Below, piece by piece: positions 34,637-46,110 of a stretch of 64,000 nucleotides of DNA. The stretch is from assembly GCA_039707655.1 (NCBI GenBank), contig CM077676.1, positions 379,320,114 through 379,384,113 on the forward strand. The letters run 5' to 3'. Numbering within the stretch: position 1 is the stretch's first letter; each line of letters begins with the position of its first letter. Below the pieces are notes generated by a model. It had not been told where the DNA came from. It worked only from the letters and a program-made list of their open reading frames with translations, and did no database searches. The position numbers were made by a program, and so were the translations under genes. Source of the DNA: Elymus sibiricus. Taxonomy: Eukaryota; Streptophyta; Magnoliopsida; Poales; Poaceae.

Positions 34637-36752
34637 TGTAGGGGAACGCGACAGAAAACAAAAAATATCGGTACAGCGAGCACGCCCAGGATCACTATGG
34701 AGACTGCATACAAGGCTTGATCTGATCCGTACCGACTCGAAGCGCATCGGAAGAAGAGTCGGAGTAGATCGTCGGTGCAGATCCCTGCAACTAGGATTTA
34801 CATCCTCCCAACTGCAAGGATGTACTCCCTCGCCGGACAGCCCTTCGGGAGGTGGTCGGACAGTCCCCCGGACGATGTCGCGGACAGCCCTTCGGGAGGA
34901 CCCTCGAAACTCGAACCGAAACTCGGACAACCCTTCGGGAGGACACTCGAACAGCCCCTCGGGCAAAAGGTCAAAACTATGACCTCCCTACGGGGTTGCA
35001 CACATACGGTGTCAGCTATCCGGCAGGGCTTCGCCGTCCAGAACTAGTTCCTGCCGGAACCCAGACAGCCTTTCGGCTCTACGAAACTATTTCGCTGGGA
35101 GGGAGAGAGAAGCCAGACAAGTCAAATGGCATGTGTATGAGAGCAAGGATGATCTGATTTTGGAGAGCCCTCTCCACCTCTATTTATAGGAGGAGCAAGG
35201 GGTAGAGGAAAGAGGTGAAAAAGACCAAAAGGGCCTTCCTAGGATCTTTCCACCACATGCCACATAAGGGTGTGTAGAACATATCCACCATGAGGTGGAA
35301 GGACACCTCAAGGAGGGCCCCCCCCATGCCATGGCCGAAATTGTGCAGCCCCTTTGGGGGGCTCCACCTCCCTTTCACACACCAAAAGTGGTTTTCTTCT
35401 AGAAGAAAAACCCCATTTGCAAATCAGCCCAAAAAGTGTTTTTCACTATTCACAAAGACATTTTTCTGCGTCCGTTAAAACCCAAATTATTTCGGTGTGC
35501 CTAGAATAATTCTAGCACCCACCAAAACAATTTTGAACGCATTCCGAAACAATTTTGGAACAATGTTTCTTCAGCGAAAAGCAACCAAAGCGGTTCCGGC
35601 TGCTCCGGAATATTTCCGGTTTTTGTCCCGGAAATTTTCCAGAAGTTTCCAAAACACTTCTGGCATCCTCCAAGCATTTCCAGGCGTGTGCCAGAACCAA
35701 TTTGACTTAATGGAATACCCTGAAACAACTTTTCAGTTTCATCGGAACTATTCCGGTGTTCTCTCCGGAACGTTTCCGTTTCGTCCGAAACTTTTTCGGT
35801 GATTTTCTCTCAGACTCCCCGTCTAGTATTCAGCAGATAGATGACCCTTAAGCGTGTGACCCTATAGGTTCGGTGAAGTATAGACATGACCCGGAACTCT
35901 TTCCGATCAATGATCAACATCGGAGCCGTGGACACCCATATTGACCCCTATACCCACACGAATGAATATTCTAGTGAACCTCCAGTTGCCGTGTGCTATT
36001 CCTGTTGCTTCACGATATATTACAAATACCCGAGGTGAGATTTATTGCATCCCCGTGGATCAACAACTTGTCCACTATGCAAGTTACCTCGTTACCGGTT
36101 TTGTTCTCTTTACTCGTTTCCGTGTTCCGGCATCCCAGTGATCAAATCACAATGTGTCTGGCCAGACAATGATGGATACCGTAACACCGAGAGGGCCCGG
36201 GAATATCTCTCCATCGTCGGAGGAGCAAATCCCAATCTTGAGCCATCTTGTTACTTTCCATACTTTTCCGTGAACCCGTAAGCCGCCGTAATAGCCACCC
36301 ATTTACGGACGACGTTTAACAAACCCCAAAGTTCACGAAACAAGTATGAAGGAACTCGATACTCTCATGGTCTAAGGAATTATGCAAACATTAACTATCT
36401 CTGTGTTATTAACCATTAACTTGTGACGAATGAATCTCATAGCATAACATCAATTCGGATCGATTCAACACAAGTGTTCTACTAACATTGTGCCCTCAAA
36501 ATTGCTGGCATTGACATGCCCATGATCAGGAAAACAGGATCATCATGCAATACTTGAGCCAGTCTTAGAGGCAAGACTAGGAATACATTTTACCGTTTAT
36601 TATACCACACGTGCACATGAGTTTCCCTCCGAGCCTCGTGGTTATTGTAGACTCGAGAATCATTGCAGTTATAGCATGTAACATAAACATTCATTACAAA
36701 CTCGGAGATACAAAATAACTGTTATTACTGCCTCTAGGGCATATCTCCTACA
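34637..36752 (-). repeat. 5' LTR of the first Copia element
   Basis: 2116 bp, plus-strand tgtaggggaacgcgac...atatctcctaca. Near-identical partner of 27145-29258. Confidence 0.9.
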
Positions 36753-36757
36753 CGGAG

Positions 36758-37699
36758 AGGGGGATTCGATGCCGTCGTCATCATCAACCATCCTCCATCA
36801 CCAATTTCATGATGCTCACCGCCATGTGTGAGTAATTTCTTCGTAGGCTTGCTGGACGGTGATGGGTTGGATGAGATTTACCATGTAATCGAGTCAATTT
36901 GTTTAGGGCTTTGATCCCTAGTATCCACTATGTTCTGAGATTGATATTGCTATGACTTTGCTATGCTTAATGCTTGTTATTAGGGCCCGAGTGCCATGAT
37001 TTCAGATCTGAACCTTTATGTTTTCATGAATATATTTGAGTTCTTGATCATGTCTTCTAAGTTATATGCACCTATTACGTGTTATGATCCGCATACCCCA
37101 AGGTGACAATAATTGGGATTCTTTCCGGTGATTACCGTAGTTTGAGGAGTTCATGTATTCACTATGTGTTAATGCTTTGTTCCGGTTCTCTATTAAAAGG
37201 AGGCCTTAATATCCCTTAGATTTCCTTATGGACCCCGCTTCCACGGGAGGGTAGGACAAAAGATGTCATGCAAGTTCTTACTATAAGCACGTATGACTAT
37301 ATACGGAATACATGCCTACATTACATTGATGAATTGGAGCTATTGTGTAGCGCCCTAGGTTGTGACTGTTACATGATGAATGTCATCCAACATAATTATC
37401 CATCACTGATCCAATGCCTACGCTTTTCGCATATTGATCTTTGCTAAGTTACTTTCGTTACTGCTACTGTCACCGTTACTGTTACTATTGCTACTGTTAC
37501 TATTGCTATTGAAACTATCATACTACTGTGCTACTAAACACTTTGCTGCAGATATTTAGTTCTCCAGGTGTGGTTGAATTGACAACTCAACTGCTAATAC
37601 TCGCAAATATTCTTTGGCTCCCCTTGTGTCGAATCAATAAATCAGGGTGAAATACTACCCGCGAAAACTGTTGCGATCCCATATACATGTGGGTTATTA
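36758..37699 (+). repeat. Level-2 3' LTR, third piece
   Basis: Continues agggggattcgatgccgtcg from the break at 27144 and ends gggttatta at 37699, where the 5' LTR has gggttatca. Total LTR length with the other pieces is 1396 bp. Confidence 0.9.
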
Positions 37700-37704
37700 C
37701 TAGT

Positions 37705-39479
37705 TTAAAGAATATTTCATCTATTTCATTTCTTTCATGCATATGCATATCATTTTCATGTTCTAGCAAATATTGTTCTAAAGGATCAGTAGGAGGCACA
37801 ACAATAGAAGCAAGACTAATAATTTCATCTTTATTAGATAATTTTTTCTCATGTGGTTGTCTATGAAACTTAGAGAAATTAAATTCATGAGATACATCAC
37901 CAAACTTAACTCTCATGTGGTTGTCTATGAAACTTAGAGAAATTAAATTCATGAGATACATCACCAAACTTAACTCTAACCTTTTCTTTAACACAATCAA
38001 TTTCAGCATTAACGATATTCAAGAAAGGTCTACCAAATATAATGGGACAAAAATTATCTTGTTGTGAACCAAGTACTAAGAAATTAGTAGGGTATTTGAT
38101 TTTACCACACAAGACTTCAACATTTCTAACAATCCCAAGTGGTGTAATAGTATCTCTATTTGCAAGCTTAATAGTAACATCAATATCTTCAATCTCAACA
38201 GGTACAATATCATTCATAACTTCTTGATATAAAGAGAAAGGGATAGCACTCACACTAGCACCTATATCACATAAACCATGATAGCAATGGTCTCCAATTT
38301 TAACAGAAACAACAGGCATGCCAACTACGGGCTTGTTCTTATCTAGCATATCTCGTTCATTTCTAACATGTTTAGCAATTCTAGCAGCCTCTTCGCAAAA
38401 ATAAATAACATGCTCATCAATATTATCAACTATAAATCTTTTACCATTGCAATATTAGGTTCAACTTTAATTTGTTCAGAAGGTCTAGGTGTTCTAATAT
38501 TACTTTTATTAACCACAGTCGTAGATTTAGCGTGTTCCTTTATCCTAACAGGAAAAGGAGGTTTCTCAATATAAGCAGTAGGATCAACATTGTAAACAAT
38601 TGTTTCTTCTTTAACACTAGCAGGCTCTTCATTTAATTCAATAGGTGGATGAAATTTAAACCATTTCTCCTTAGGGAGATCAACATGAGCAGCAAACGAT
38701 TCACAAAAAGTGGCTACTATCTCAGAGTCAAGTCCATATTTAGTACTAAACTTATGAAAAGCATCAGTTTCCATAAAAGATTTAACACAATCGAACTTAA
38801 GATTTATACCTGACTCTTTACCTTTGTCGATTTCCCAATCTTCAGAGTTGCGTTTAATTCTTTCCAGAAGATCCCACTTGAATTCCATAGTCCTCTTTAT
38901 AAAGGAACAAGTAGAAGAAGTATCGAGCATGGATTGATCATTATGAGAAAGTCGAGCATAATTTTTTTGTATAATTATTTCTCTTGAGAGCTCGTGATTG
39001 GGGCATGTGTGCAACATATATTTAAGCATCCCCCAAGCTTGAGCGATACTTTCTCCTTCACGAGGCCAAAAATTGTATATATAATTCCGATCACGATGTA
39101 CCAAATGCATAGGATAAAACTTCTGGTGAAATTCTAGCTTCACCCGGTTCCAATCCCATTTTCCAGTATCATCCAATATCCTATACCATGTCAATGACTT
39201 TCCCTCCAAAGATAAAGGGAATACCTTCTTCTTAACTCCATCCTCGGATAAACCTGCAAGCTTAAACAATCCACAAATTTCATCTATATATATCAAGTGC
39301 ATATCAGGATGTACCTTTCCATCTCCTGCATAAGGATTAGCCAGCAGTTTCTCTATCATACCAGAAGGAATTTCATAGTAAATATTTTCAGTAGGTTTAG
39401 TAGGTTGGGGAGCAACTCTTAATGCTTCCGGTCGAGGTGAAGATACCCCGAACAAACCCCTCAAAGGATTACTTTCCAT
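37705..39479 (-). pseudogene. gag-protease of the level-1 Athila element, frameshifted
   Basis: Gag opens at 39479 (MESNPLRGLFGVSSPRPEAL) and includes the capsid core FPLSLEGKSLTWYRIL and the FYPMHLVHRDRNYIYNF region. Its frame stops at 38430. The following segment continues in another frame with the retropepsin-like domain GLCDIGASVSAIPFSLYQ and IIFGRPFLNIVNAEIDC (38349-37906). A 64-bp tandem duplication (37848-37975) then repeats VKFGDVSHEFNFSKFHRQPHE and shifts the frame again. The last codons before the insertion read ERNEIDEIFFK and join the fragment at 1705. Catalytic triplet is D-I-G. Two frame breaks make it non-functional. Confidence 0.8.
37848..37975. repeat. 64-bp tandem duplication inside Athila protease coding
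   Basis: Two adjacent identical copies, 37848-37911 and 37912-37975, each starting ctcatgtggttgtctatg and ending caaacttaact. 64 is not a multiple of three, so the duplication shifts the frame. Confidence 0.9.
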
Positions 39480-39556
39480 GGTGACAAGTGACAGTAAATT
39501 TCATCACGTAATATAAATGTTTCCTTACCAAATTCCACTTACCAAAGGCGCTTCAC

Positions 39557-39574
39557 TCCCCGGCAACGGTGCCA
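39557..39574 (-). other. Primer-binding site of the level-1 Athila element
   Basis: Minus strand TGGCACCGTTGCCGGGGA, one base from the tRNA-Asp complement, 11 bases from the LTR end. Confidence 0.8.
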
Positions 39575-39585
39575 GAAAAGAGTCT

Positions 39586-41103
39586 TGATGATCCACAAGT
39601 ATAGGGGATCAATCGTAGTCCTTTCGATAAGTAAGAGTGTCGCCCAACGAGGAGCAGAAGTAAATGATAAGCGGTTTTCAGCAAGGTATTCTCTGCAAGC
39701 ACTGAAATTATCGGTAACAGATAGTTTGATAGCAAGGTAATTCATAACAAGTAACAAGAAATAATGGTAAAAAAGGTGCAGCAAGGTGGCCCAATCCTTT
39801 TTATAGCAAAGGACAAGCCGGAATGATCTCTTATATAAAGCAAAGCGTTCTCGAGGACACATGGGAATTCTCATCTAGTTACTTTCATCATGTTTAGTTG
39901 ATTCACGTTCGCTACTTTGATAATTTGATATGTGGGTGGACCGGTGCTTGGGTGCTGTTCTTACTTGAACAAGCCTCCCACTTACGATTACCCCCTCTCG
40001 CAAGCATCCACAACTACGAAAGAAGAATTAAGATAAATCAAACCATAGCATGAAACATATGGATCCAAATCAGCCCCTTACGGAATAACGCATAAACTAG
40101 GGTTTAAGCTTCTGTCTCTCTAGCAACCCATCATCTACTTATTACTCCACAATGCCTTCCCTTAGGCCCAAGTATGGTGAAGTGTCATGTAGTCGACGTT
40201 CACACGACACCACTAAAGGAAGCAACAACATACATATCATCAAAATATCGAACGAATACCAAATTCACATGATTACGTATAAAAAGACTTCTCCCATGTC
40301 CTTAAGAACAAAAGTAACTACTCACAAATCATATTCATGTTCAAGATCAGAGTGGTATTGAATATCATTAAGGATCTGAACATATAATCTTCCACCAAAT
40401 AAACCAACTAGCATCAACTACAAGATGTAATCAACACTACTAGCAACCCACATGTACCAATCTGAGGTTTTGGGACAAAGATTGAATACAAGAGATGAAC
40501 TAGGGTTTGAGATGAGATGGTGCTGGTGAAGATGTTGATGAAGATTGGTCCTCCCACGATGAGAGGATCGTTGGTGATGTCGATGGCTTCGATTTCCCCC
40601 TCCCGGAGGGAAGTATCCCCGGCGGAATCGCTCCGCCGAAGAGCAAAAGTGCTCCTGCCCAGGTTCCACCTCGAGACGGCGGCGCTTCGTCCCGAAAGTC
40701 TTATCTTTATTTTTTTAGGGAAAATAGCCTTATATAGTAGAAGGAGGGAGCCGGAGGCCTGCCAGGGGCCCCACAAGCTCGGGAGGCGCGCCCAGGGGGT
40801 AGGGCACGCCCCCTAGGCTTGTGGCTTCCTGGTGGGGCCCCTCCTGGTATTTCTTCCGCCAATATATTTTATATATTCCAAAATAATTCTTCGTAAATTT
40901 TCAGGTCAATTGGAGTTGTGCAGAATAGCTATCTCTGCTGTAGCCCTTTCCGGTCCAGAATTCCAGCTGCCGGCAATCTCCCTCTTCATGTGAAACTTGC
41001 AAAATAAGAGAGAAAAGACATAAGAATTGTATCATAAAGTGAAATAATGATCGGAAACATAATAAATAATAGTAGAAAAACATGATGCAAAATGGACGTA
41101 TCA
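39586..41103 (-). repeat. 5' LTR of the level-1 Athila element
   Basis: 1518 bp on the minus strand from TGATACGTCC (41103) to ...GGATCATCA (39586). A TATA box CTATATAAGG lies at 40729-40738 on the minus strand. Its partner 3' LTR is not in the window. Confidence 0.8.
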
Positions 41104-42390
41104 GCAGCATACAAACATTGGTAACCAACGGGGCAACTCAGTTGATGTGACTTTTATACTTTTTTTCTCTTCTTTAATAAAGCTAAAAAATGCAGTGGTT
41201 TCCTCTGGTTTGACTGGTTTTTCCTCTAGTTCTTTTTTTTGTTTTTCATTTTATTTTATTTTGTAAAATTCATGAAATGTTCTTAAAAATCTTGAACTTT
41301 TCTTAAATTCACAAACTTTTCTTTAAATTCGTGAACTTTTTTTTAATTCACACATATCTTTTATTTAAAACATGTGAACTTTTCCTCAAATCGGTGAATA
41401 TGTTTTTTCATAATCGATGAACATTTTTTCAAAATCGATGAACTTTTATTCAAAATCAATGAACTTTTTTCAAATTTGTGAACTTTTTTCAAAATAGATG
41501 ATTTTTTTAAAATCGATGAACCTTTTTCCAATTTTGTGATTTTTTCCCCAAAATCGTTGACCTTTTTTTGGTTAAACCGAAAATAGCTTCGCTGTGTGAA
41601 ACATAACCGCAGATATGAATTGAACCGTTCGTCACCCCTCCTTTTATTCCGCTCCATCCACCTCGCGCCGAACAATGTGGTACTAAACTGCGCAGCGCAC
41701 TGGATGCTGACGCTGCAGCTCGCCCGCAGCTGGCGCCTGGGCCTTGGTGGCTTGGCGCACGCGGATCGACCTGGGCACCTGGAGGCTATGTCTACAGCAA
41801 GACATGTGGGTACGGCCCGAATCAATTAAGCAGCATGCGTGCTTGTTTTTTTTTTTAAATTCAGCCTGTGTGCTTGCTTGCTAGTTTAGTTAGCGCTGTA
41901 CCGCTAAAAATAAAGGCTAGTGCTGTAGCACCACCCCGGCCACCACCCCCTGCCCTAGGCCTGCCCATTTTACACTTTTTTCCTCTTGTGTAAGACCTTC
42001 AAAAAATATTCTGGTTTTTGAATATTTTATTCACAAATTTAAGAAATGTTTGCGTTTCAAAAAAAGTTGATAATTTTTTTTAAAAGTATGTGCTTTGCAA
42101 TTTGTATTCAACATCAATTGTTGGGAATTTGTTAATAATTTTGGAAAAAGTGTTCAAGTTTATAAAATTTTCATACACAATTTGAAATTCCAAAATTGTT
42201 GACAAATTTTAAGAAATGGTTATTATATAAGAAAATTTTCATGTTGATTGATAGTGACAGAAATTGCAAATAACCGAAGCATTTAAATTAGGAAAAACTA
42301 CATGATCACAGATGCATCCATCTGGCCTAGTCTAGCACACCTCTCAACTGGAGTTTATTTTGGACTATAGATAAATGACCCCAACTTTTT
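41104..42390. other. A/T-rich spacer with degenerate gaactttt repeats
   Basis: No gene found. 41250-41575 is built of loosely repeated phrases such as caaaatcgatgaactttt and aaattcgtgaac. A short GC-rich patch at 41620-41830 has no recognisable coding. The same phrases appear in reverse complement at 44330-45200, on the other side of the tandem array. Confidence 0.5.
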
Positions 42391-44010
42391 GCAGCAGCCT
42401 GACACAGACATATGAGGCATCCATACCAAGTTTGAACGACTTCTGATGCCGTTTGCATGTTGCGACACGTCCGGTCATTTATAGACCCTTTTTAACCGAG
42501 AAAACTTCAAAAAATGCAAAACTTGACAAAAATCCAAACAACTTGGCATGATGTCTTGAATTGGTCATATAAGCTGGTAGAAAAATTTGGGGCCATCTGA
42601 CGGATGTCAAAAAACAACTTGCTTTCTAACGGACCCTTCTCGCCCTACTCGAACACCATGCGTTGCACATGGTCTATTTTTGGACATCCTTCAAATAGCC
42701 CAACTTTTGTAAGCAGGTGGGCATGCCCATCGTAGGCATCCATGCCTGGTTTGAACGACTTTCGATACCGTATGTAAGTTGCGACACGTCCGGCCATTTA
42801 TCGGCCTTTTTTTACGAAGAAAATTACAGAAAATGCAAAACTTGTCGAAAACCCAAAGAACTTTGCATGGTGCCTTGAATTGATCTTACAAGGCCATGAA
42901 AAAAATTGGGGCTATTTAAGGGATGTTGAGAAACGAGGTATTTTTGAACACTCTCTGTTGAACATGATATTTTTTGGAAATCTCAAGACTAACCCCAACT
43001 TTTGCAGGAAGGTGGGCATGCCCATGGTAGACATCCAGTCAGGTTTGATTAATTTCCGACACCATATGCACGTTGTGACATGTCTGGCAATTTATCGGCC
43101 TTTTATCACCGGGAAAACTCCAGAAAAAACAGAACTTGTCAAAAACCCAAAAAAACTTGGCATGGTGTCTTGAATTGGTCATACAAGGCCATGGAAAAAA
43201 TTGTGGTCATTTCAAGGATGCCGAGAAACAATGTGCTCTCAGACGGAGACGTCTGGCCTACCCGGACACTCTCCGTTGAACATGGTCTACTTTTGGACAT
43301 CCATGAAATGAATCCAAATTTTGCAGGAAGGTGGGCATGCCCATGGTAGACATCCATGCTAGGTTTGAAACATTTCCGACACCGTATGCAAATTACGACA
43401 TGTCCGGCCATTTATCGGCCTTTTTTCACCGGGAAAACTCCAGAAAAATGCAAAATTTGTCAAAACCCAAATAACTTGGCATGGTTTCATTGAATATGTC
43501 ATACAAGACCATCGAAAGAAATTGGGGCCATTTCAAGGATGTTGAGAAACAACGTGCTCTCAGACGGAACCTTCTGGCCCGAACACCCTTCGTTCAACAT
43601 GATCTATTTTTGGACATCCTTGAAATAACCAAAACTTTTGCAAGAAGGTGGCATGCCGATTGTAGGCATCCATGTCATGTTTGAACGACTTTCGACACCG
43701 TATGCAAGTTGCGACACGTCCGACCATTTATCGACCTTTTCTGGCCGAGAAAACTCCAGAAAAATGCAAAATTTACCGAAAATCAAAACAACTTGGCATG
43801 GTGCTTTGAATTGGTCATACAAGGCCATGAAAAAGAAATTGGAGACATTTGATGGATGTCGAGAAACAACGTGCTCTCAAACGAAGCCTTCTCACCTACC
43901 CTGACACCCTACGTGGAACATGGTGTTTTTTGGACATTCTTGAAATGACACCTATTTTAGCAAGTAGGTTGGCATGCCCATGGTTGACTTCCATGCCAGC
44001 TTTGAAGGAA
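42390..44010. repeat. Tandem array of a ~317-bp unit, about five copies
   Basis: The landmark cgacacgtccggccattta (or variants) occurs near 42463, 42782, 43076, 43396 and 43712, giving spacings of about 319, 294, 320 and 316 bp. A second landmark, gggcatgcccatggtagg and variants, occurs near 42719, 43015, 43333, 43650 and 43970. Copies differ by many substitutions and small indels, so the array is old. Small open frames inside it are repeats of one another and not genes. I do not match it to a named Triticeae satellite. Confidence 0.8.
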
Positions 44011-45700
44011 AAAGGTATTTACAATCATAATTTAAACACTAAATGCTTTTTTAAAATCATTTAATAAATATTTGAAGGAAAAAAGAATTTCAAACCATAA
44101 TTTAAAACACTTGCTTAAAATTATTATTTTGGTATTCCAAAAAATATTTCAAATATTTGAACAGGTTTCAAAAAGAATAATAAAGTTCAAAAAGAAGAAA
44201 AATGAATTAACTAAAAAGAGGAAAAAAATAAAAAAAAAGGAAAAAAATGCTTCGGCCTTGGCCCAACTAGGCGACGACATCGCTACCGTCGGGCGCCTGT
44301 TCGGCTAGCCAAGCGTTTGCAGCTTTAAAAAAAGTTCACCGATTCAAAAAGTGTCCCCGTTTTCAAAAAAATTCACAAATTCATAAAATGTTCCCTTTTA
44401 AAAAAAATCACTTATACAAAAAAAAATTCGGGGAGTTTCAAATAGCGCTTTCAAAATTTGTACGGAATTTAAAATATGTTCCTGTTTTCAAATTTTTGTA
44501 CATGAATACAAAAAATGTTCGGTGAAATTAAAAAAATGGTTCCAAATTTTTTTCATGTCTCTTTCTTTTTATTTTGAAATTCCAAATTTGTTAGTGATTT
44601 TCAAAAAATGTCCGTGATAAAAATTTTGTTCGCTCTTTTTAAAAAATATTCGTGTTTTGTCATTCTGAGCAATTTTTAAAGACACAAAAAATTTCTTTGA
44701 AATTTATCTACAATTTATTAAAATAAGAATATTTACAATTTTGGGAAATTTTGGAAAAGCAAATATGTTTTGAAATTTTGTTCAAATCATTAAATGTGCT
44801 AGCAATTTTTGGAAAAGAAAAAAGAAACAAAAAACCAAAAACCAAAAACGAAAAAAAATAAAAAAAAAATGAAAAAGGAACAAAATATGAATAAAAAAAA
44901 GAAAAAGACGTCGGTTTTCTAGAAAAAAAATCGATAATCTGAAAAATATTCACGAATTTGAAAAAAAAAATCTGGATTTCAAAAAGTTCACGGGTTTTGG
45001 ATTTTTTTTTGCAAATAAACCGTAAAAGTTCATGGATTTGAAAAAAGCTCACTAGAGTGTTTGCAAGAAACTGAAAAAAAGTTCATGAAATTTGACAAAA
45101 AGTTCGCGAAGTTGAAAAAGATTCACAAATTTGAGAAAAGTTCATGAATTTGGGCTAAAATTCGAATTTTTGAAAAATTCACCGATTTGAAACAGTCAGA
45201 AAAAAGAAAAAGGAAAAAAGAAAAGAGGAAAAAAGAAAAAAAAAGGAAAAAGAAACTAAAAACCGAGTAAAAACAGAAGAGAAAACCTGCCAAAACAGCC
45301 AGATAGAAAAAGAAAATCAGAATCTTTCTTTTTAGCGTTATATTTGACACACTACAAAAGATGGAAAAAGAAGAGTTTAGACATAGTAGATGAGATTTCC
45401 TAGGTGGTTATGTGTGGTTTTGTACCATGAGGTTCTGAGTTCAAGTCTGACATAATGTGCTTATTTTTTGAATGTTGCAAAAAAGAAAAAAAAACTGAGC
45501 CGAGCCCAGGTCAGAGGCGGTGTGTGCAGCGAATACGTTCCGGCGGTCATACGAAAGTGGATACGATTACTGAAAGGTCCATATTGCGCGTACAAAAATC
45601 TGAATCTTATGTCATCGAAAAATTATTCTCATCAATATAATGTTATTATTTTGATCTTACAAGCGCAAATAGTTTTTCGTAAATTTGTAGTCAAAGTTGA
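44011..45700. other. Poly(A)-rich spacer with degenerate aaaagttc repeats
   Basis: Low-complexity A-rich sequence with phrases such as aaaaaagttcatgaa and aaaaagttcgcgaag (44330-45200), the reverse complement of the phrases at 41250-41575. No coding signal. At 45405-45447 there is a weak RNA-polymerase-III-like A box/B box pair (TGGTTATGTGTGG and GTTCAAGTC). Confidence 0.45.
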
Positions 45701-45737
45701 AGAAGATTTATGAAACACATAGAGCATTGCTAGCTGC

Positions 45738-45743
45738 TTTATT
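45738..45743 (-). terminator. Putative polyadenylation signal of HMA2
   Basis: AATAAA on the minus strand, about 370 bp beyond the stop codon at 46111-46113. It implies a 3' untranslated region of roughly 390 nt. No other signal this good lies between. Confidence 0.4.
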
Positions 45744-46110
45744 CTACCAAGTCTAAGGCACAAATCCATACTGGTGACACTCCTCATAACACCTAGCCGA
45801 GTTAGAGGTGTTTGATAAACAAAACTCAGGTAAGCCAGCTACACCTTACCCAATATAAAAACAAATACGAGCTTCCCTTAAAAGGAGCCCAGTAAGAAGT
45901 TATTGGATGCCATTTCTACTGCACCTTCTTTTACTCGTCGCGTCACACTGGTACGAATTAGCCTCTACCGCACCTTCTCGATCGGGATTCTTTTGGAGAC
46001 GATGCAGGGTCAATCAACACAGGGAGAGGATACAAGAAAGCAGCATCCCCACCGATTTTCAGAAGCAGCAAAGCCCTCTTCTTGAGCTGCTGATATAGGA
46101 GAGTTCCATC

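Larger units (their letters stand above)
27145..36752 (-). mobile_element. Level-3 Copia element (Angela-like), minus strand, nearly intact
   Basis: 9608 bp, flanked by cggag on both sides (27140-27144, 36753-36757). LTRs are 27145-29258 and 34637-36752 (2114 and 2116 bp). On the minus strand they start TGTAGGAGATATGCCCTAGAG and end CCTACA, a form shared with the abundant Angela-type Copia group of Triticeae. Gag, protease, integrase, reverse transcriptase and RNase H occur in Copia order (integrase before reverse transcriptase), disturbed by two frameshifts. The purine tract gtgggagtc lies next to the 3' LTR on the minus strand. Confidence 0.9.
1706..37699 (+). mobile_element. Level-2 Athila-clade (Sabrina/WHAM-like) retrotransposon lacking pol, interrupted twice in its 3' LTR
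   Basis: The element begins TGATACGTCCCAAA and has a 1396-bp 5' LTR, a tRNA-Asp-type primer site, gag and protease reading frames, an extra 3' frame, a long 3' noncoding region, a polypurine tract at 9042-9051, and a 3' LTR in three pieces (9052-9280, 26920-27144, 36758-37699). The three pieces sum to 1396 bp after removing inserts and duplicated pentamers. Flanking pentamers are cttgt (1701-1705) and ctagt (37700-37704), one mismatch. No reverse transcriptase, RNase H or integrase is present between the protease frame and the 3' frame, so it is non-autonomous by structure. The own sequence of the element is about 8.7 kb; the rest of the span is inserts. The family name is from memory. Confidence 0.85.
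37700..41103 (-). mobile_element. Level-1 Athila-clade element, 5' half (host of all nested insertions)
   Basis: Minus strand: 5' LTR 39586-41103, primer site 39557-39574, gag and protease down to 37705, then the level-2 element, after which pol resumes at 1705-1402. LTR terminus TGATACGTCCATTTTGCATC on the minus strand is the form I associate with Sabrina/WHAM. The 3' half is missing, cut by the LTR junction at 1401/1402, so no outer duplication can be checked. Confidence 0.8.

Noticed and set aside
42880..44064. Short open frames of 60-97 codons in the 317-bp tandem array
   Set aside because: They recur only because the array repeats. They are disrupted differently in each unit, and no domain is seen.
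45349..45360. cactacaaaaga, resembling the start of a CACTA DNA transposon
   Set aside because: The matching inverted end is not found to the right before HMA2, no transposase is present, and a 12-base match is expected by chance in A-rich sequence.
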